Source of the DNA: Mesorhizobium sp. WSM4904
GTDB taxonomy: Bacteria; Pseudomonadota; Alphaproteobacteria; Rhizobiales; Rhizobiaceae
NCBI RefSeq assembly: GCF_029674545.1
Contig: NZ_CP121354.1
Location: 3,109,001 to 3,173,000 of the forward strand
Reading direction: 5' to 3'
Length of the DNA stretch: 64,000 bases
Part shown: in pieces, positions 42,877 through 51,154 of the stretch
Layout of the letters: each line of letters begins with the position of its first letter
Position numbering within the stretch: position 1 is the stretch's first letter
The notes under the pieces: model-generated
Databases searched by the model: none
The model's input: only the letters and a program-made list of their open reading frames with translations
What the model was told of the DNA's origin: nothing
Made by a program: the position numbers and the translations under genes

Positions 42877-43533
42877 ATGTTGACTGGACGCGGTACCTGC
42901 CATGTCGATCGGTTGTCGCAAGCCAGCGCTGCCATCATGGCCGGCGGGCTGGCGGCGATCATGACGTTCGGTCTTGCTGTTTCGCGGGCCGATGCCGCCG
43001 AGCCGCGCTGGCCGCAGGGTCCCTACAAATACATCACCATCGATCAGTCGGTGACGGATGCGCTTGTCGAACTCGGCCGCAACATGCGGGTGCCGATGCG
43101 TATCAGCAAGCTCGTCAAGGGACGTTTGAGCGCCGGCATGCCGGTTGGAACGGCGCGCGAATTTCTGGAAGAGATTTGCAATCGATACGGTCTGGTCTGG
43201 CATTTCGACGGCATCGTCATGAATGTCGCCACTGAAGCAGAGGTCCAGACCGAACTGATTCCGCTTGATGCCAACAGGGCCGCCGGCGCGGAAGACCGGC
43301 TTTCGCGACTGGGCGTCATCGATCCGAAGTTTCCAGTCAAGGTTTCCATGCAGGACGACGTCGTCTCGGTATCGGGGCCGCCATCCTATATCGAACTCGT
43401 CAGGAAGACACTCGGAGTTCCCGCCGCGCAAGGCGGCAAACAGGAGCCCGGCAAGGTCGCTTCGGTCCGCGTTTTTCGCGGAAGGCAGGCGGAGGCGCAG
43501 AATGTCCCCTCCGGAAAACCGACCAAGGAATAG
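42877..43533 (+). CDS. rhcC1: T3SS secretin N-terminal subunit RhcC1
   Basis: The 218-residue exported protein has a signal peptide (hydrophobic A-A-I-M-A-G-G-L-A-A-I-M-T-F-G-L, cleavage near A-D-A-A-E-P). N0/N1-type secretin domains follow (I-T-I-D-Q-S-V-T-D-A-L-V-E-L-G-R-N-M-R-V-P, then A-R-E-F-L-E-E-I-C-N-R-Y-G-L-V-W-H-F-D-G and V-S-V-S-G-P-P-S-Y-I-E-L-V). No channel domain is present. That is the rhizobial split-secretin arrangement, in which RhcC2 supplies the pore. No RhcC2 is found here; the Tad-type secretin at 24316 is the only pore protein. It is the first gene of the right T3SS operon. Confidence 0.88.
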   Translation: MLTGRGTCHVDRLSQASAAIMAGGLAAIMTFGLAVSRADAAEPRWPQGPYKYITIDQSVTDALVELGRNMRVPMRISKLVKGRLSAGMPVGTAREFLEEICNRYGLVWHFDGIVMNVATEAEVQTELIPLDANRAAGAEDRLSRLGVIDPKFPVKVSMQDDVVSVSGPPSYIELVRKTLGVPAAQGGKQEPGKVASVRVFRGRQAEAQNVPSGKPTKE

Positions 43534-43545
43534 GAGGGCAGCTTC

Positions 43546-44166
43546 ATGCAGATCGCGCCGATTGGAGCCCTGGAGGCCTCGCTGGCAAGCTTGACCACCA
43601 GCATAGGCTCGCAACAGCAGATCACCGCCGGCGCGGCGGCGCAGCCGGGCAACCAGATGGTGGGTGCCAAGCAGGAAAAGCACGAAGCGGCGAAGCCCAA
43701 CGCATCTGAGCGCGGCGATGTCGCCACAGGCGCGGGCCGACAGGTGGCGCAGGCGTCGTCGGGAGCCAATCCGGCGATGGCGGGCCAATCTTCCGGATCG
43801 GAGCGGGCAGAGCCGATCATCGAGCGCAAACTCTTCGACTATCTGGCCGAGGTGGAAAAGACCGGAGGGGGGGCAGCCGCGGATTCCTCGGCCCTGTTCG
43901 GTTCTGCTGTCCAGTCGCTGGAAGGAACAATGCAGCAGGTCCAAAGGGCTCTCGGCAAGGCGAACACACCAGCGCAGACCGAAACGGCCACCACCCAGGA
44001 TGCCGCTCCGTCAGGCAAGGAAGCCGAGAATGCGCCGGCAAAGAATGCCCAGCAACTGCTCGAGCGATCCATTTCCGTGATGTGGGCAGCAGCCAATCTG
44101 GAAATCGTGACCAGCAGCGTGAAGGCCGTGACGTCGTCCACCAGCACGCTGATCAAGCAACAGTAG
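43546..44166 (+). CDS. NolB/SctI-like inner-rod candidate
   Basis: The 206-residue protein has a low-complexity, alanine/glutamine-rich first half and a C-terminal helical end (A-Q-Q-L-L-E-R-S-I-S-V-M-W-A-A-A-N-L-E-I-V-T-S-S-V-K). The family of T3SS rod proteins ends with a similar amphipathic helix. In rhizobia nolB lies exactly here, between rhcC1 and rhcJ. Overall sequence is too divergent to confirm homology by eye, so the call rests on position and the C terminus. No signal peptide. Confidence 0.7.
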   Translation: MQIAPIGALEASLASLTTSIGSQQQITAGAAAQPGNQMVGAKQEKHEAAKPNASERGDVATGAGRQVAQASSGANPAMAGQSSGSERAEPIIERKLFDYLAEVEKTGGGAAADSSALFGSAVQSLEGTMQQVQRALGKANTPAQTETATTQDAAPSGKEAENAPAKNAQQLLERSISVMWAAANLEIVTSSVKAVTSSTSTLIKQQ

Positions 44167-44176
44167 GCGTTGCGGA

Positions 44177-45013
44177 GTGTTCGTGCGCGAATTGGTCCTG
44201 CCTCGGCGGTCAGCGCTGTTCAATCGATGCGTCGCCGGGTGTCGCGTTGCGCTTGTCGTCGCGGGCATGCTTATGCTCCAGGCCTGCTCGGTGGAGCTCT
44301 ATTCCAACCTCGATCAGCGGCAGGCCAACGAGATCGTGGCCACGCTGATGCGTCATGGAATTCCGGCTCAGCGGGAGGCCGGCAAGGACGGCAAGATGAC
44401 GGTTTCCGTACAGAAGGGCCGTTTTGCCGAAGCCATGGCTATCCTCGACGAAAGCGGTTTGCCCAAACAGGAATTCCAGACGCTTGGCGAGGTGTTCAAG
44501 AGGGGAGGGCTCGTGTCCTCGCCGGTGGAAGAGCGCGCAACGATGATCTATGGCCTGAGCCAGGAGCTGTCGCAGACAATCTCCGACATCGACGGCGTGC
44601 TTTCCGCGCGGGTTCATCTCGTTCTGCCCGAGAATGATCCACTGAGGCAGCAATTGGTGCCGTCGTCCGCGTCGGTTTTCATCAGGCATCGCGCATCCGT
44701 GCCGATGAACGAGCTGGTCCCGCAGGTCAAGATGCTGGTGTCCAAGGGTATCGCCGGACTGACCTACGACAACGTCTCCGTCACGCTCATTCCGGTCGCC
44801 GCGACAGCCCCGGAGCAGGCATCCGAGCCAGGGTTCACAACTTTCCTTGGGCTCAGGCTGCATCCGGACAGCGTGGCGGCCGCGATGTGGCTGTTCTACG
44901 GCATGGCGGCGGCGATACTCGCGCTGGCTGCCCGGCTGGCCTACCTGCAGTGGTATCGGCGGCCCGATGTCTACGCCCTCGACGCTTCCGCAATGCCCGC
45001 GAGGAAGGCATGA
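44177..45013 (+). CDS. sctJ: T3SS inner-ring lipoprotein SctJ (RhcJ/NolT)
   Basis: The product has a lipoprotein signal (M-L-M-L-Q-A-C-S-V-E-L-Y). The YscJ/PrgK ring-building domains follow (L-Y-S-N-L-D-Q-R-Q-A-N-E-I-V-A-T-L-M-R-H-G-I and V-S-V-Q-K-G-R-F-A-E-A-M-A-I-L). A central R-V-H-L-V-L-P-E strand and a C-terminal membrane helix (A-A-M-W-L-F-Y-G-M-A-A-A-I-L-A-L) are present. The start is GTG 44177 or GTG 44183; the second has GGAG at better spacing. Its stop overlaps the next ATG as ATGA at 45010-45013. Confidence 0.95.
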   Translation: MFVRELVLPRRSALFNRCVAGCRVALVVAGMLMLQACSVELYSNLDQRQANEIVATLMRHGIPAQREAGKDGKMTVSVQKGRFAEAMAILDESGLPKQEFQTLGEVFKRGGLVSSPVEERATMIYGLSQELSQTISDIDGVLSARVHLVLPENDPLRQQLVPSSASVFIRHRASVPMNELVPQVKMLVSKGIAGLTYDNVSVTLIPVAATAPEQASEPGFTTFLGLRLHPDSVAAAMWLFYGMAAAILALAARLAYLQWYRRPDVYALDASAMPARKA

Positions 45014-45627
45014 CCGGGACCGGTTCAGGGCAAGCCGCCAGCCCGGAATGGCAGGCATTTATCTCCGGCCTCGCATCCTATGCGGATGCGGCCCGACTCG
45101 CGGAATGCTTTGACGGTGCGATCAGCGAAGCTGCATGCCAGCGCATGCTGCAGTCGCAACGCCTGCATGAGCGGTTGTCGAAGCTTCTGCTCGAGCATTA
45201 CCGACTCTCTCGCGCGGTCGATGAACCCTCGGATGACGTGGATCGGGCGATTGCCTTGTTGTCGGGCGAGGAGCTGGAGGACCTCGCCCTTCGCTCGGGC
45301 GCAATCTACTGGGCCGGCAATCTTGCCGCCGTCATTGACGGGCGCGAAGCCGATGCCTTGCAGGCGGCGCTTGGCGCGGATCTCTGCACCTTTGCGGTCG
45401 CCAACCGCGATCTGGCCGGTCCAGCACGGGCGTTGCAATCGCTTGAGGATATCCGCGTTCGTGTCTATGCCGACGGTCTGAGCTGCCTTGGCGGATGGTG
45501 CCAGGCAATGCCCGGCGAGACAGGTGCGCGCGTCCGCATCAAGCTCGTGCCGAACGAATTCGTCGACCGGACCGCCAAGCCGTTCATCGAGGTCGGCCCG
45601 GCAATTGTGCGCCGAGCGATGGGTTAG
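45010..45627 (+). CDS. sctK: T3SS sorting-platform protein SctK (NolU)
   Basis: ATG 45010 overlaps the sctJ stop; a longer upstream frame overlaps sctJ and is rejected. The 205-residue helical protein has no membrane helix or signal peptide. Its order between sctJ and sctL and its length match NolU/SctK, the cytoplasmic adaptor that joins the SctQ pods to the membrane ring. Sequence conservation in this family is weak. The short W-A-G-N-L and L-P-N-E-F-V segments are the only parts that look conserved. Confidence 0.82.
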   Translation: MTGTGSGQAASPEWQAFISGLASYADAARLAECFDGAISEAACQRMLQSQRLHERLSKLLLEHYRLSRAVDEPSDDVDRAIALLSGEELEDLALRSGAIYWAGNLAAVIDGREADALQAALGADLCTFAVANRDLAGPARALQSLEDIRVRVYADGLSCLGGWCQAMPGETGARVRIKLVPNEFVDRTAKPFIEVGPAIVRRAMG

Positions 45628-45631
45628 CGTA

Positions 45632-46267
45632 ATGGCCGAAGCGGACACTGCGACAGCGGACACTGCGACCGTTGAAACACCAAGGCGCCCCCATGCCCGC
45701 ATCCTGCGCGCCGCCGAGGCGCGCGCCTGGCAGGATGGCTATGCATTTCTCGATGCGGCGAGGCGTGATGCCCAGCAAATGCGCGAAGCCGCCCGGCGCG
45801 CCTACGCAGCCGAATACGCGCAGGGTTATGAGGACGGCAAGGCGCAAGGCGACGCGGATGCCAGCCGGCTGATCAGCGAAACCGCAGTCAAGGTGGATCG
45901 CTATCTCGGTGGACTGGAAGCCGAAGTCACCGGGCTTGCCCTCGAAGTCGTCAGGCGAATTCTGGGGGAATTCGACGTCGGCACACTTGTAGCCAAGGCC
46001 GCCAGACAGGCCGTGACCGAAATTCGCCGCGCCAGATATCTGAAAATCCGCGTCCATCCCGCTTCCGTGGACAGAGTTCGCGAGGAGCTCGACGCGGTCT
46101 TGCGCAAGAACGATCTGGGCATGATGGTTGAGATCGATGCGGATGATACGCTGGCGCCGGCGGCTTGCATCCTTTCGACCGATATCGCCGTCATTGATGC
46201 CAGCATTGACGCGCAGCTCGATGCCATCGCCGCTGCAATCCGGTCAAAGGCCGGGGCGCCGGCATGA
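45632..46267 (+). CDS. sctL: T3SS stator protein SctL (NolV)
   Basis: ATG 45632 follows the nolU-like gene by 4 nt. The 211-residue product is of the FliH/YscL type. A long charged helix is at ~20-105 (A-R-R-D-A-Q-Q-M-R-E-A-A-R-R-A-Y-A-A-E-Y-A-Q-G-Y-E-D-G). A compact domain follows (L-K-I-R-V-H-P-A-S-V-D-R-V-R-E-E-L). It should dimerise, hold the SctN ATPase and link it to SctQ. Its stop overlaps the sctN start as ATGA. Confidence 0.9.
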   Translation: MAEADTATADTATVETPRRPHARILRAAEARAWQDGYAFLDAARRDAQQMREAARRAYAAEYAQGYEDGKAQGDADASRLISETAVKVDRYLGGLEAEVTGLALEVVRRILGEFDVGTLVAKAARQAVTEIRRARYLKIRVHPASVDRVREELDAVLRKNDLGMMVEIDADDTLAPAACILSTDIAVIDASIDAQLDAIAAAIRSKAGAPA

Positions 46268-47622
46268 CGGGTTCGGCAATCGATATCGAAAGCCGTCTGG
46301 CTTCCATCATTCCGAATCTCCGTTCCGGCCTTCGTGACGATTCAAGCCGCCCCCGCAAAGGACGTGTGCGGCGGGTGACCGGAATGGTCATTCATGCGAC
46401 TGTCGAGGAAGCCAGGATCGGCGAGATATGCGAGCTGGTCGACCCCAGAACCGGCAGGACGACCAAGGCTGAAGTCGTGGGCCTCATGGATGAGATGGCG
46501 GTCCTCGTTCCACTGGGCGATCTGGCCGGTCTTTCGAGCTTGACCGAGGTCATTGCGACCGGCAAGGATCAGCTGGTGCCCGTCGGACCCGGCCTTCTGG
46601 GCCGGGTGATCAGCGCGTTCGGTGAGCCTTTGGATGGCAAGCCGCTTTCACCGGACGGCATTGCAGGCAGCTACCCGGTCAATGCCTATCCGCCATCCCC
46701 GCTGGAACGCAGTCTGATTTCCGAGCCGATCCAGCTCGGAATCCGCGCACTCGATGGACTGCTCACCTGTGCGCGCGGGCAGCGCGTCGGTGTTTTCGGC
46801 GAGCCAGGGGTCGGCAAGTCTATCCTGCTTTCCGATATCGTCAGCGGCACCGACGCCGACGTTGCCGTGGTCGCTCTGGTCGGCGAGCGCGGTCGCGAGG
46901 TGCGCGAATTCCTCGAACGCCAGCTTGGATCGGAAGGGCGCGAGCGGGCAATCGTCGTCGTCGCTACTTCGGACCGGCCCGCCATCGAGCGCGTCAAGGC
47001 CGCCTATGTAGCGACAAGCATAGCCGAATTTTTCCGGGACCAGGGCAAGCATGTGCTGCTTGCGATGGACAACATAACGCGGTTTGCACGTGCGCAGCGC
47101 GAGATCGGCCTGGCCTCAGGCGAGCCGCCGACGCGGCGCGGTTTTCCGTCTTCGCTGTTTGCGGTCCTGCCGCGCCTGCTCGAGCGCGCCGGGCCCGGTC
47201 GCGTCGGATCCATCACCAGCCTCTACAGCGTTCTCCTGGAAGGCGACGGCACGCTGGATCCGGTCGCCGAGGAAATCCAGGCGCTGCTCGACGGCCATGT
47301 CTTCCTGTCGAGCGAGCTTGCGCAACGCAACCATTTTCCTGCCATCGATGTCCTGCGCAGCCGAAGCCGCCTGATGGATGCCGTCGTGCCGTCCACGCAT
47401 CGTGCCGACGCCGGCCGCTTGCGCGAACTGCTCGCCCGCCATGCCGACATCGAACTGCTGCTGCGCGTCGGCGAGTACGAAAAGGGCAGCGATGCCGCTG
47501 CGGACGAGGCGGTAGCGAAGATCGATGCCATCAACGCCTTCCTGCGTCAGCCGTCCGCCATGCACGAGAGCATCGAGAAGACTCGCCAACTGATGCGGGA
47601 GATCGTCAATGAACGAGCGTGA
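46264..47622 (+). CDS. sctN: T3SS ATPase SctN (RhcN)
   Basis: A 452-residue F1-beta-like ATPase. Walker A is G-E-P-G-V-G-K-S-I-L-L at ~179-189, the D-N-I-T-R-F-A-R catalytic segment is near 265, and G-E-P-P-T-R-R-G-F-P with P-R-L-L-E-R-A-G follows. Intact family motifs such as G-E-R-G-R-E-V-R-E-F are present. It hexamerises at the base of the export gate and unfolds chaperone-bound substrates. The coding end overlaps sctO by 14 bp, so co-translation is likely. Confidence 0.97.
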   Translation: MTGSAIDIESRLASIIPNLRSGLRDDSSRPRKGRVRRVTGMVIHATVEEARIGEICELVDPRTGRTTKAEVVGLMDEMAVLVPLGDLAGLSSLTEVIATGKDQLVPVGPGLLGRVISAFGEPLDGKPLSPDGIAGSYPVNAYPPSPLERSLISEPIQLGIRALDGLLTCARGQRVGVFGEPGVGKSILLSDIVSGTDADVAVVALVGERGREVREFLERQLGSEGRERAIVVVATSDRPAIERVKAAYVATSIAEFFRDQGKHVLLAMDNITRFARAQREIGLASGEPPTRRGFPSSLFAVLPRLLERAGPGRVGSITSLYSVLLEGDGTLDPVAEEIQALLDGHVFLSSELAQRNHFPAIDVLRSRSRLMDAVVPSTHRADAGRLRELLARHADIELLLRVGEYEKGSDAAADEAVAKIDAINAFLRQPSAMHESIEKTRQLMREIVNERA

Positions 47623-48097
47623 CATGATCGCTCGACTGCGCGACCTCAGACGCCGCCGCGAGGAGCGCGCAGAGGAAGAAGTGATCAGAAGGCGCGCCGC
47701 CGCCAACCAGGCCGCAAGGGACGTTCAGAATGCCGCCGACGCCGTTACGGAACATCTCCAGCGCACGGCTGACACTGAATATGCGGCCTTCGGTGCACTG
47801 GTTGGACAGCCAGTGAATGCTGCCAGCCTTCATCGGCTTCAGGGACGGTTCGAGGTCGCCGCCAGGAAGACAGGGCAGTTGCGGGAAGGCGAGAAGATGG
47901 CTGGCGTCGCCGAGCAACGACGGAAAGTCGAGTTGTCGGAAGCCCGCAATGACCACCGCGCGAGCATGAAGGCTGTGACCAAGCTGGACAGGCTGTCGGA
48001 GCAGCTGGCCAGACGCAACGCCCGTCGTCGCCAGGCCTTTGCCGAACTCGCAGAGGAAGAGGAGCGCGGGCAACCGCGCCTGTCCACAGAACGCTAG
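47609..48097 (+). CDS. sctO: T3SS central-stalk protein SctO (YscO/FliJ-like)
   Basis: A 162-residue, highly charged protein predicted to be one long coiled coil (R-L-R-D-L-R-R-R-R-E-E-R-A-E-E-E-V-I-R-R-R-A-A-A-N and onward). Size, charge and position between sctN and sctQ fit FliJ/YscO, which inserts into the ATPase ring and connects to SctV. In rhizobia this place is occupied by y4yJ. Sequence similarity alone would be weak. Confidence 0.85.
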   Translation: MNERDMIARLRDLRRRREERAEEEVIRRRAAANQAARDVQNAADAVTEHLQRTADTEYAAFGALVGQPVNAASLHRLQGRFEVAARKTGQLREGEKMAGVAEQRRKVELSEARNDHRASMKAVTKLDRLSEQLARRNARRRQAFAELAEEEERGQPRLSTER

Positions 48098-48105
48098 CCC
48101 AATCC

Positions 48106-49227
48106 GTGATCGTGAATATGGATGTGATGCCACAAGCCTTCGCGTCGGCGAAAAGGAAAGCGCGGGTGAAACCGGCGAAACGTGCGGCGACACGGTCGGG
48201 CGTCGTCGGACCGCTGCCGCTGGAACCCGTCGCGCCGGGGGACGTCGACGCGTTGAGCATCTTCTACCGCCGGCGCGCCCCTGCGGACATCACGATTGCA
48301 GGAAAGGCCATGGCGGTTAGGACCGTTTGGCCGGCGCAGCAGCCAGATGACGAGTTGGTATGCACCATCGAGTTCACGATCGGAGACACGATTGGCAGCT
48401 TGCGCTTGCCATTTGCTGTTGTCGAACGGGGTTTCGCCGGTGCTGTCGACCTGATCGACATGGAACGACTGACGCCCGGTCATGCCGCCCTGCTGTTGGA
48501 GGCTGCGTTCGAAGACGACCTCGAATGGATTGAGGGCAAGCTGGGCGAGGGGATCGCGATCACCTCGGTCGCGCGAGGAAATGCCATCTCGGGCGAAACT
48601 CCATTCGCTTTTGTCCTGACCGGCAAGGATGAAACGATAGGCTGCGTCTTGACCGCGAATGATGCCTCTCTGGCGGTGCGGATCGGTCGCGTTCTCGACG
48701 AGCTCGGCAAGATCAGCGCGCCGATCCCGGCCGAATTCCCGCTGCCGGTCTGCCTTCGGCGCGGCCCGCTCGCGATCACCCTTGGCGAGCTTCAAAGTCT
48801 GCAGGCCGACGATGTGGTGCTTTTCAGCGATGCGACTGAGGAGCGCATGGCGACGCTGGTCATCGCCGAGCGCCTTTTTGCGCCGGTGGCCCTGACCGCC
48901 GCTGGCCCGCAATTGCTCGCCGCGCCGACTGCAATCGCTGGATCGAATTGGGAGTGGACCATGAACCAGAAAACGTCGCCGCCTGACACCTTGGAAGAGT
49001 CGACTTTGGATGAATTGTCGGTTGCCCTGGCCTTCGAGATCGGCCGCACGGCAATGCCTCTCGGAGAAGTGAGGCAGCTTGCGCCCGGCGCCATCGTTTC
49101 GCTCGCCGATGTAGCCGAGGCGACTGTCGACATCCTGGCCAACGGCAGGCGTGTCGGTCGCGGCGAGATCGTGCGGATCGGAGAAAGCCTGGGCGTGCGG
49201 ATCGTGCGCATGTTCGAAAATGCTTGA
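48106..49227 (+). CDS. sctQ: T3SS C-ring protein SctQ (RhcQ)
   Basis: The 373-residue product ends with a SPOA domain (L-S-V-A-L-A-F-E-I-G-R-T-A-M-P-L-G-E-V-R-Q-L and A-N-G-R-R-V-G-R-G-E-I-V-R-I-G). A second, weaker SPOA-like region (L-P-L-P-V-C-L-R-R-G-P-L-A-I-T-L) lies in the middle. This layout is that of YscQ/HrcQ. The start is GTG 48106 or ATG 48118; neither has a strong ribosome-binding site. An internal start near 48961 (ATG before N-Q-K-T-S-P-P) could produce a short SctQ-C product, as known for YscQ and SpaO. The last 8 bp overlap sctR. Confidence 0.93.
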   Translation: MIVNMDVMPQAFASAKRKARVKPAKRAATRSGVVGPLPLEPVAPGDVDALSIFYRRRAPADITIAGKAMAVRTVWPAQQPDDELVCTIEFTIGDTIGSLRLPFAVVERGFAGAVDLIDMERLTPGHAALLLEAAFEDDLEWIEGKLGEGIAITSVARGNAISGETPFAFVLTGKDETIGCVLTANDASLAVRIGRVLDELGKISAPIPAEFPLPVCLRRGPLAITLGELQSLQADDVVLFSDATEERMATLVIAERLFAPVALTAAGPQLLAAPTAIAGSNWEWTMNQKTSPPDTLEESTLDELSVALAFEIGRTAMPLGEVRQLAPGAIVSLADVAEATVDILANGRRVGRGEIVRIGESLGVRIVRMFENA

Positions 49228-49873
49228 TAACTCGCCCAATCTGCTCGGAATTCTGATCGCCGTCGGTGTGGTCGGGTTGCTGCCGCTGGCGGTCGTCACG
49301 ATGACGGGCTTCCTGAAGATTTCGGTCGTGCTGTTTCTCATCCGCAACGCGCTTGGCGTTCAGCAGATGCCGCCCAATCTGGTGCTCTATGGCATAGCGC
49401 TCGTACTGACGGTCTATGTCACCACGCCATTGCTGAGCGAAATGTCGAGCCGGCTTCAGGAAGGGCAGGTGCAGTTCCAGACGACGGATGACCTTGCCAG
49501 GGCAGCACAGCTGGTCAGGGAGCCGTTGCAGCGCCACCTCATGAAATTCACCCAGCCGCAGGAGCGGCAGTTCTTTCTCGATGGGACGAACCGTCTGTGG
49601 CCGCAACAGGCGCGGCAGAATCTCAGGGACGACGATCTGTCGATTCTTGTTCCTGCCTTTGTCGCATCCGAGCTCACCCGTGCCTTCGAAATCGGCTTCC
49701 TGCTTTATCTGCCTTTCCTCATCATCGATATCGTCGTTGCGAACGTGCTGATGACGCTCGGCATGATCATGGTTTCGCCGGTCCTTATTTCGATCCCGCT
49801 GAAACTGTTCCTTTTCGTCGCCATAGACGGCTGGTCTCGGCTGATGCATGGCCTCATCCTGAGCTATGGCTGA
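49220..49873 (+). CDS. sctR: T3SS export-gate protein SctR (RhcR)
   Basis: ATG 49220 overlaps sctQ by 8 bp. The 217-residue FliP/YscR-type protein has four membrane helices. Family hallmarks are K-I-S-V-V-L-F-L-I-R-N-A-L-G-V-Q-Q-M-P-P-N and F-V-A-S-E-L-T-R-A-F-E-I-G-F-L-L-Y-L-P-F, plus I-S-I-P-L-K-L-F-L-F near the end. Five copies normally form the export pore with SctS and SctT. Confidence 0.97.
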   Translation: MLDNSPNLLGILIAVGVVGLLPLAVVTMTGFLKISVVLFLIRNALGVQQMPPNLVLYGIALVLTVYVTTPLLSEMSSRLQEGQVQFQTTDDLARAAQLVREPLQRHLMKFTQPQERQFFLDGTNRLWPQQARQNLRDDDLSILVPAFVASELTRAFEIGFLLYLPFLIIDIVVANVLMTLGMIMVSPVLISIPLKLFLFVAIDGWSRLMHGLILSYG

Positions 49874-49891
49874 CGCCGCTGGAGGCTTTGC

Positions 49892-50161
49892 ATGAGTAAT
49901 GATTTCATCCTTGCGAAGGTCCAAGGCGCGCTTTTGACGGTATTGCTGGCGTCCAGCCCGGCGATCATCGCGGCGCTGGCGGTCGGCATTCTCGTCGGCC
50001 TTGCCCAGGCGCTGACGCAGATTCAGGACCAGTCGCTGCCGCAGACCATCAAGCTGGTCGTGATCCTGCTGGTCATCATGGTCTTCGGTCCGCTGCTTGG
50101 CCAGCAGATCGCACGGCAGGCCTCGACGGCGCTCGACGAGTTCCCCGTCGTCACGCGTTGA
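49892..50161 (+). CDS. sctS: T3SS export-gate protein SctS (RhcS)
   Basis: An 89-residue protein with two membrane helices and the conserved turn Q-A-L-T-Q-I-Q-D-Q-S-L-P-Q-T-I-K between them, as in FliQ/YscS. GGAGG before ATG 49892 is its ribosome-binding site. It sits 18 nt after sctR. Confidence 0.97.
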   Translation: MSNDFILAKVQGALLTVLLASSPAIIAALAVGILVGLAQALTQIQDQSLPQTIKLVVILLVIMVFGPLLGQQIARQASTALDEFPVVTR

Positions 50162-50170
50162 GGCACGCGG

Positions 50171-50986
50171 ATGCCGGTAGAACCACTCTTCACCTCGGTC
50201 AAGGAACTTCAGTTCTATCTCCTGGCAGGCGCTTTCGCGCTCGCACGTATGACCGGGTTCATGCTCCTGATGCCACTCTTTTCGCGCGTGCCGCTGTCAG
50301 GGCTCCTGCGCAGTGGCGTGGCGCTGGCGCTGGCGGTTCCGGTCTTCCCGATGATCGTGAACAAGCTCATGAGCCCCGATGTCCCGACGACGATGATCGT
50401 GCTGTACATGCTCAAGGAGGTCGTGGTCGGGGTGACACTCGGGCTGGCCATGGGCATACCGTTCTGGGCGGCGGAAGCGGCGGGCGATATCCTGGATCTG
50501 CAGCGCGGCTCCTCAATGGGTGCGTTGATCGACCCGATGATGACCCATGAGACGGGGGCCACCGGCACCTTACTCGCCATTATCATGGTCACGCTCTATC
50601 TTGCAGCCGGCGGCCTGCAGCTTTCCTTGACCGGCCTCTACGACAGCTACGGCCTTTGGCCGATCGACCGCCTTCTGCCGGTGTTCAGCAAGGACGCGGC
50701 CGGGATATTCCTCGGTCTGCTGAACCGCATCCTGGTGATGGCGCTGACCCTCGTTTTCCCGCTCATCATCAGCATGCTCTTGTCCGACATCGTGTTGGCC
50801 TTCCTGGCGCGCGCCTCGCCGCACCTCAATGTTTTTGCGCTTTCGCTGGTCGTCAAGACGCTCGTCTTCAGCCTCGTTTTTGTCCTCTACGCGGCGTTCC
50901 TGCTCTCCTACATGAACCTCGACCTTGGTTTCCTACGAGAGGCAGGCCACCAGATAGAAGCGATCGGCTGCCTAAGCTGTCAGTGA
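50171..50986 (+). CDS. sctT: T3SS export-gate protein SctT (RhcT)
   Basis: The 271-residue FliR/YscT-like protein has multiple membrane segments. Typical motifs are R-M-T-G-F-M-L-L-M-P-L-F, E-V-V-V-G-V-T-L-G-L-A and A-A-E-A-A-G-D-I-L-D-L-Q-R-G-S-S-M. It is the last gene of the right T3SS operon. The usual next gene, rhcU, is absent here and lies at 21739 on the other strand. Confidence 0.96.
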   Translation: MPVEPLFTSVKELQFYLLAGAFALARMTGFMLLMPLFSRVPLSGLLRSGVALALAVPVFPMIVNKLMSPDVPTTMIVLYMLKEVVVGVTLGLAMGIPFWAAEAAGDILDLQRGSSMGALIDPMMTHETGATGTLLAIIMVTLYLAAGGLQLSLTGLYDSYGLWPIDRLLPVFSKDAAGIFLGLLNRILVMALTLVFPLIISMLLSDIVLAFLARASPHLNVFALSLVVKTLVFSLVFVLYAAFLLSYMNLDLGFLREAGHQIEAIGCLSCQ

Positions 50987-51154
50987 GAGTCAGTATGTCT
51001 ATGCTAAAATTCTAATGTTGTAGTCTTCGCCGACTAACCAATAAATACAATTTATCGAAGAGAAAAGATTTTTGCAATTTGACAACCGGACGGATCGCCG
51101 ATGATCTTTCGCATCTTTCGATGCGTCTGTGAAACGTGCATATTTCCGGAAGCC
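50987..51154. other. AT-rich intergenic segment after sctT
   Basis: This ~170-bp stretch, especially 51000-51085, is clearly poorer in GC than the surrounding DNA (for example CTAAAATTCTAATG, AATAAATACAATTTATC). It marks the end of the T3SS operon at the place where rhcU is expected and may be an old junction or a promoter for the next gene. Confidence 0.55.

Noticed and set aside
42625..43944. Long reverse-strand open frame of 439 residues across rhcC1
   Set aside because: It is arginine/glycine-rich shadow sequence over a well supported T3SS gene and has no ribosome-binding site.
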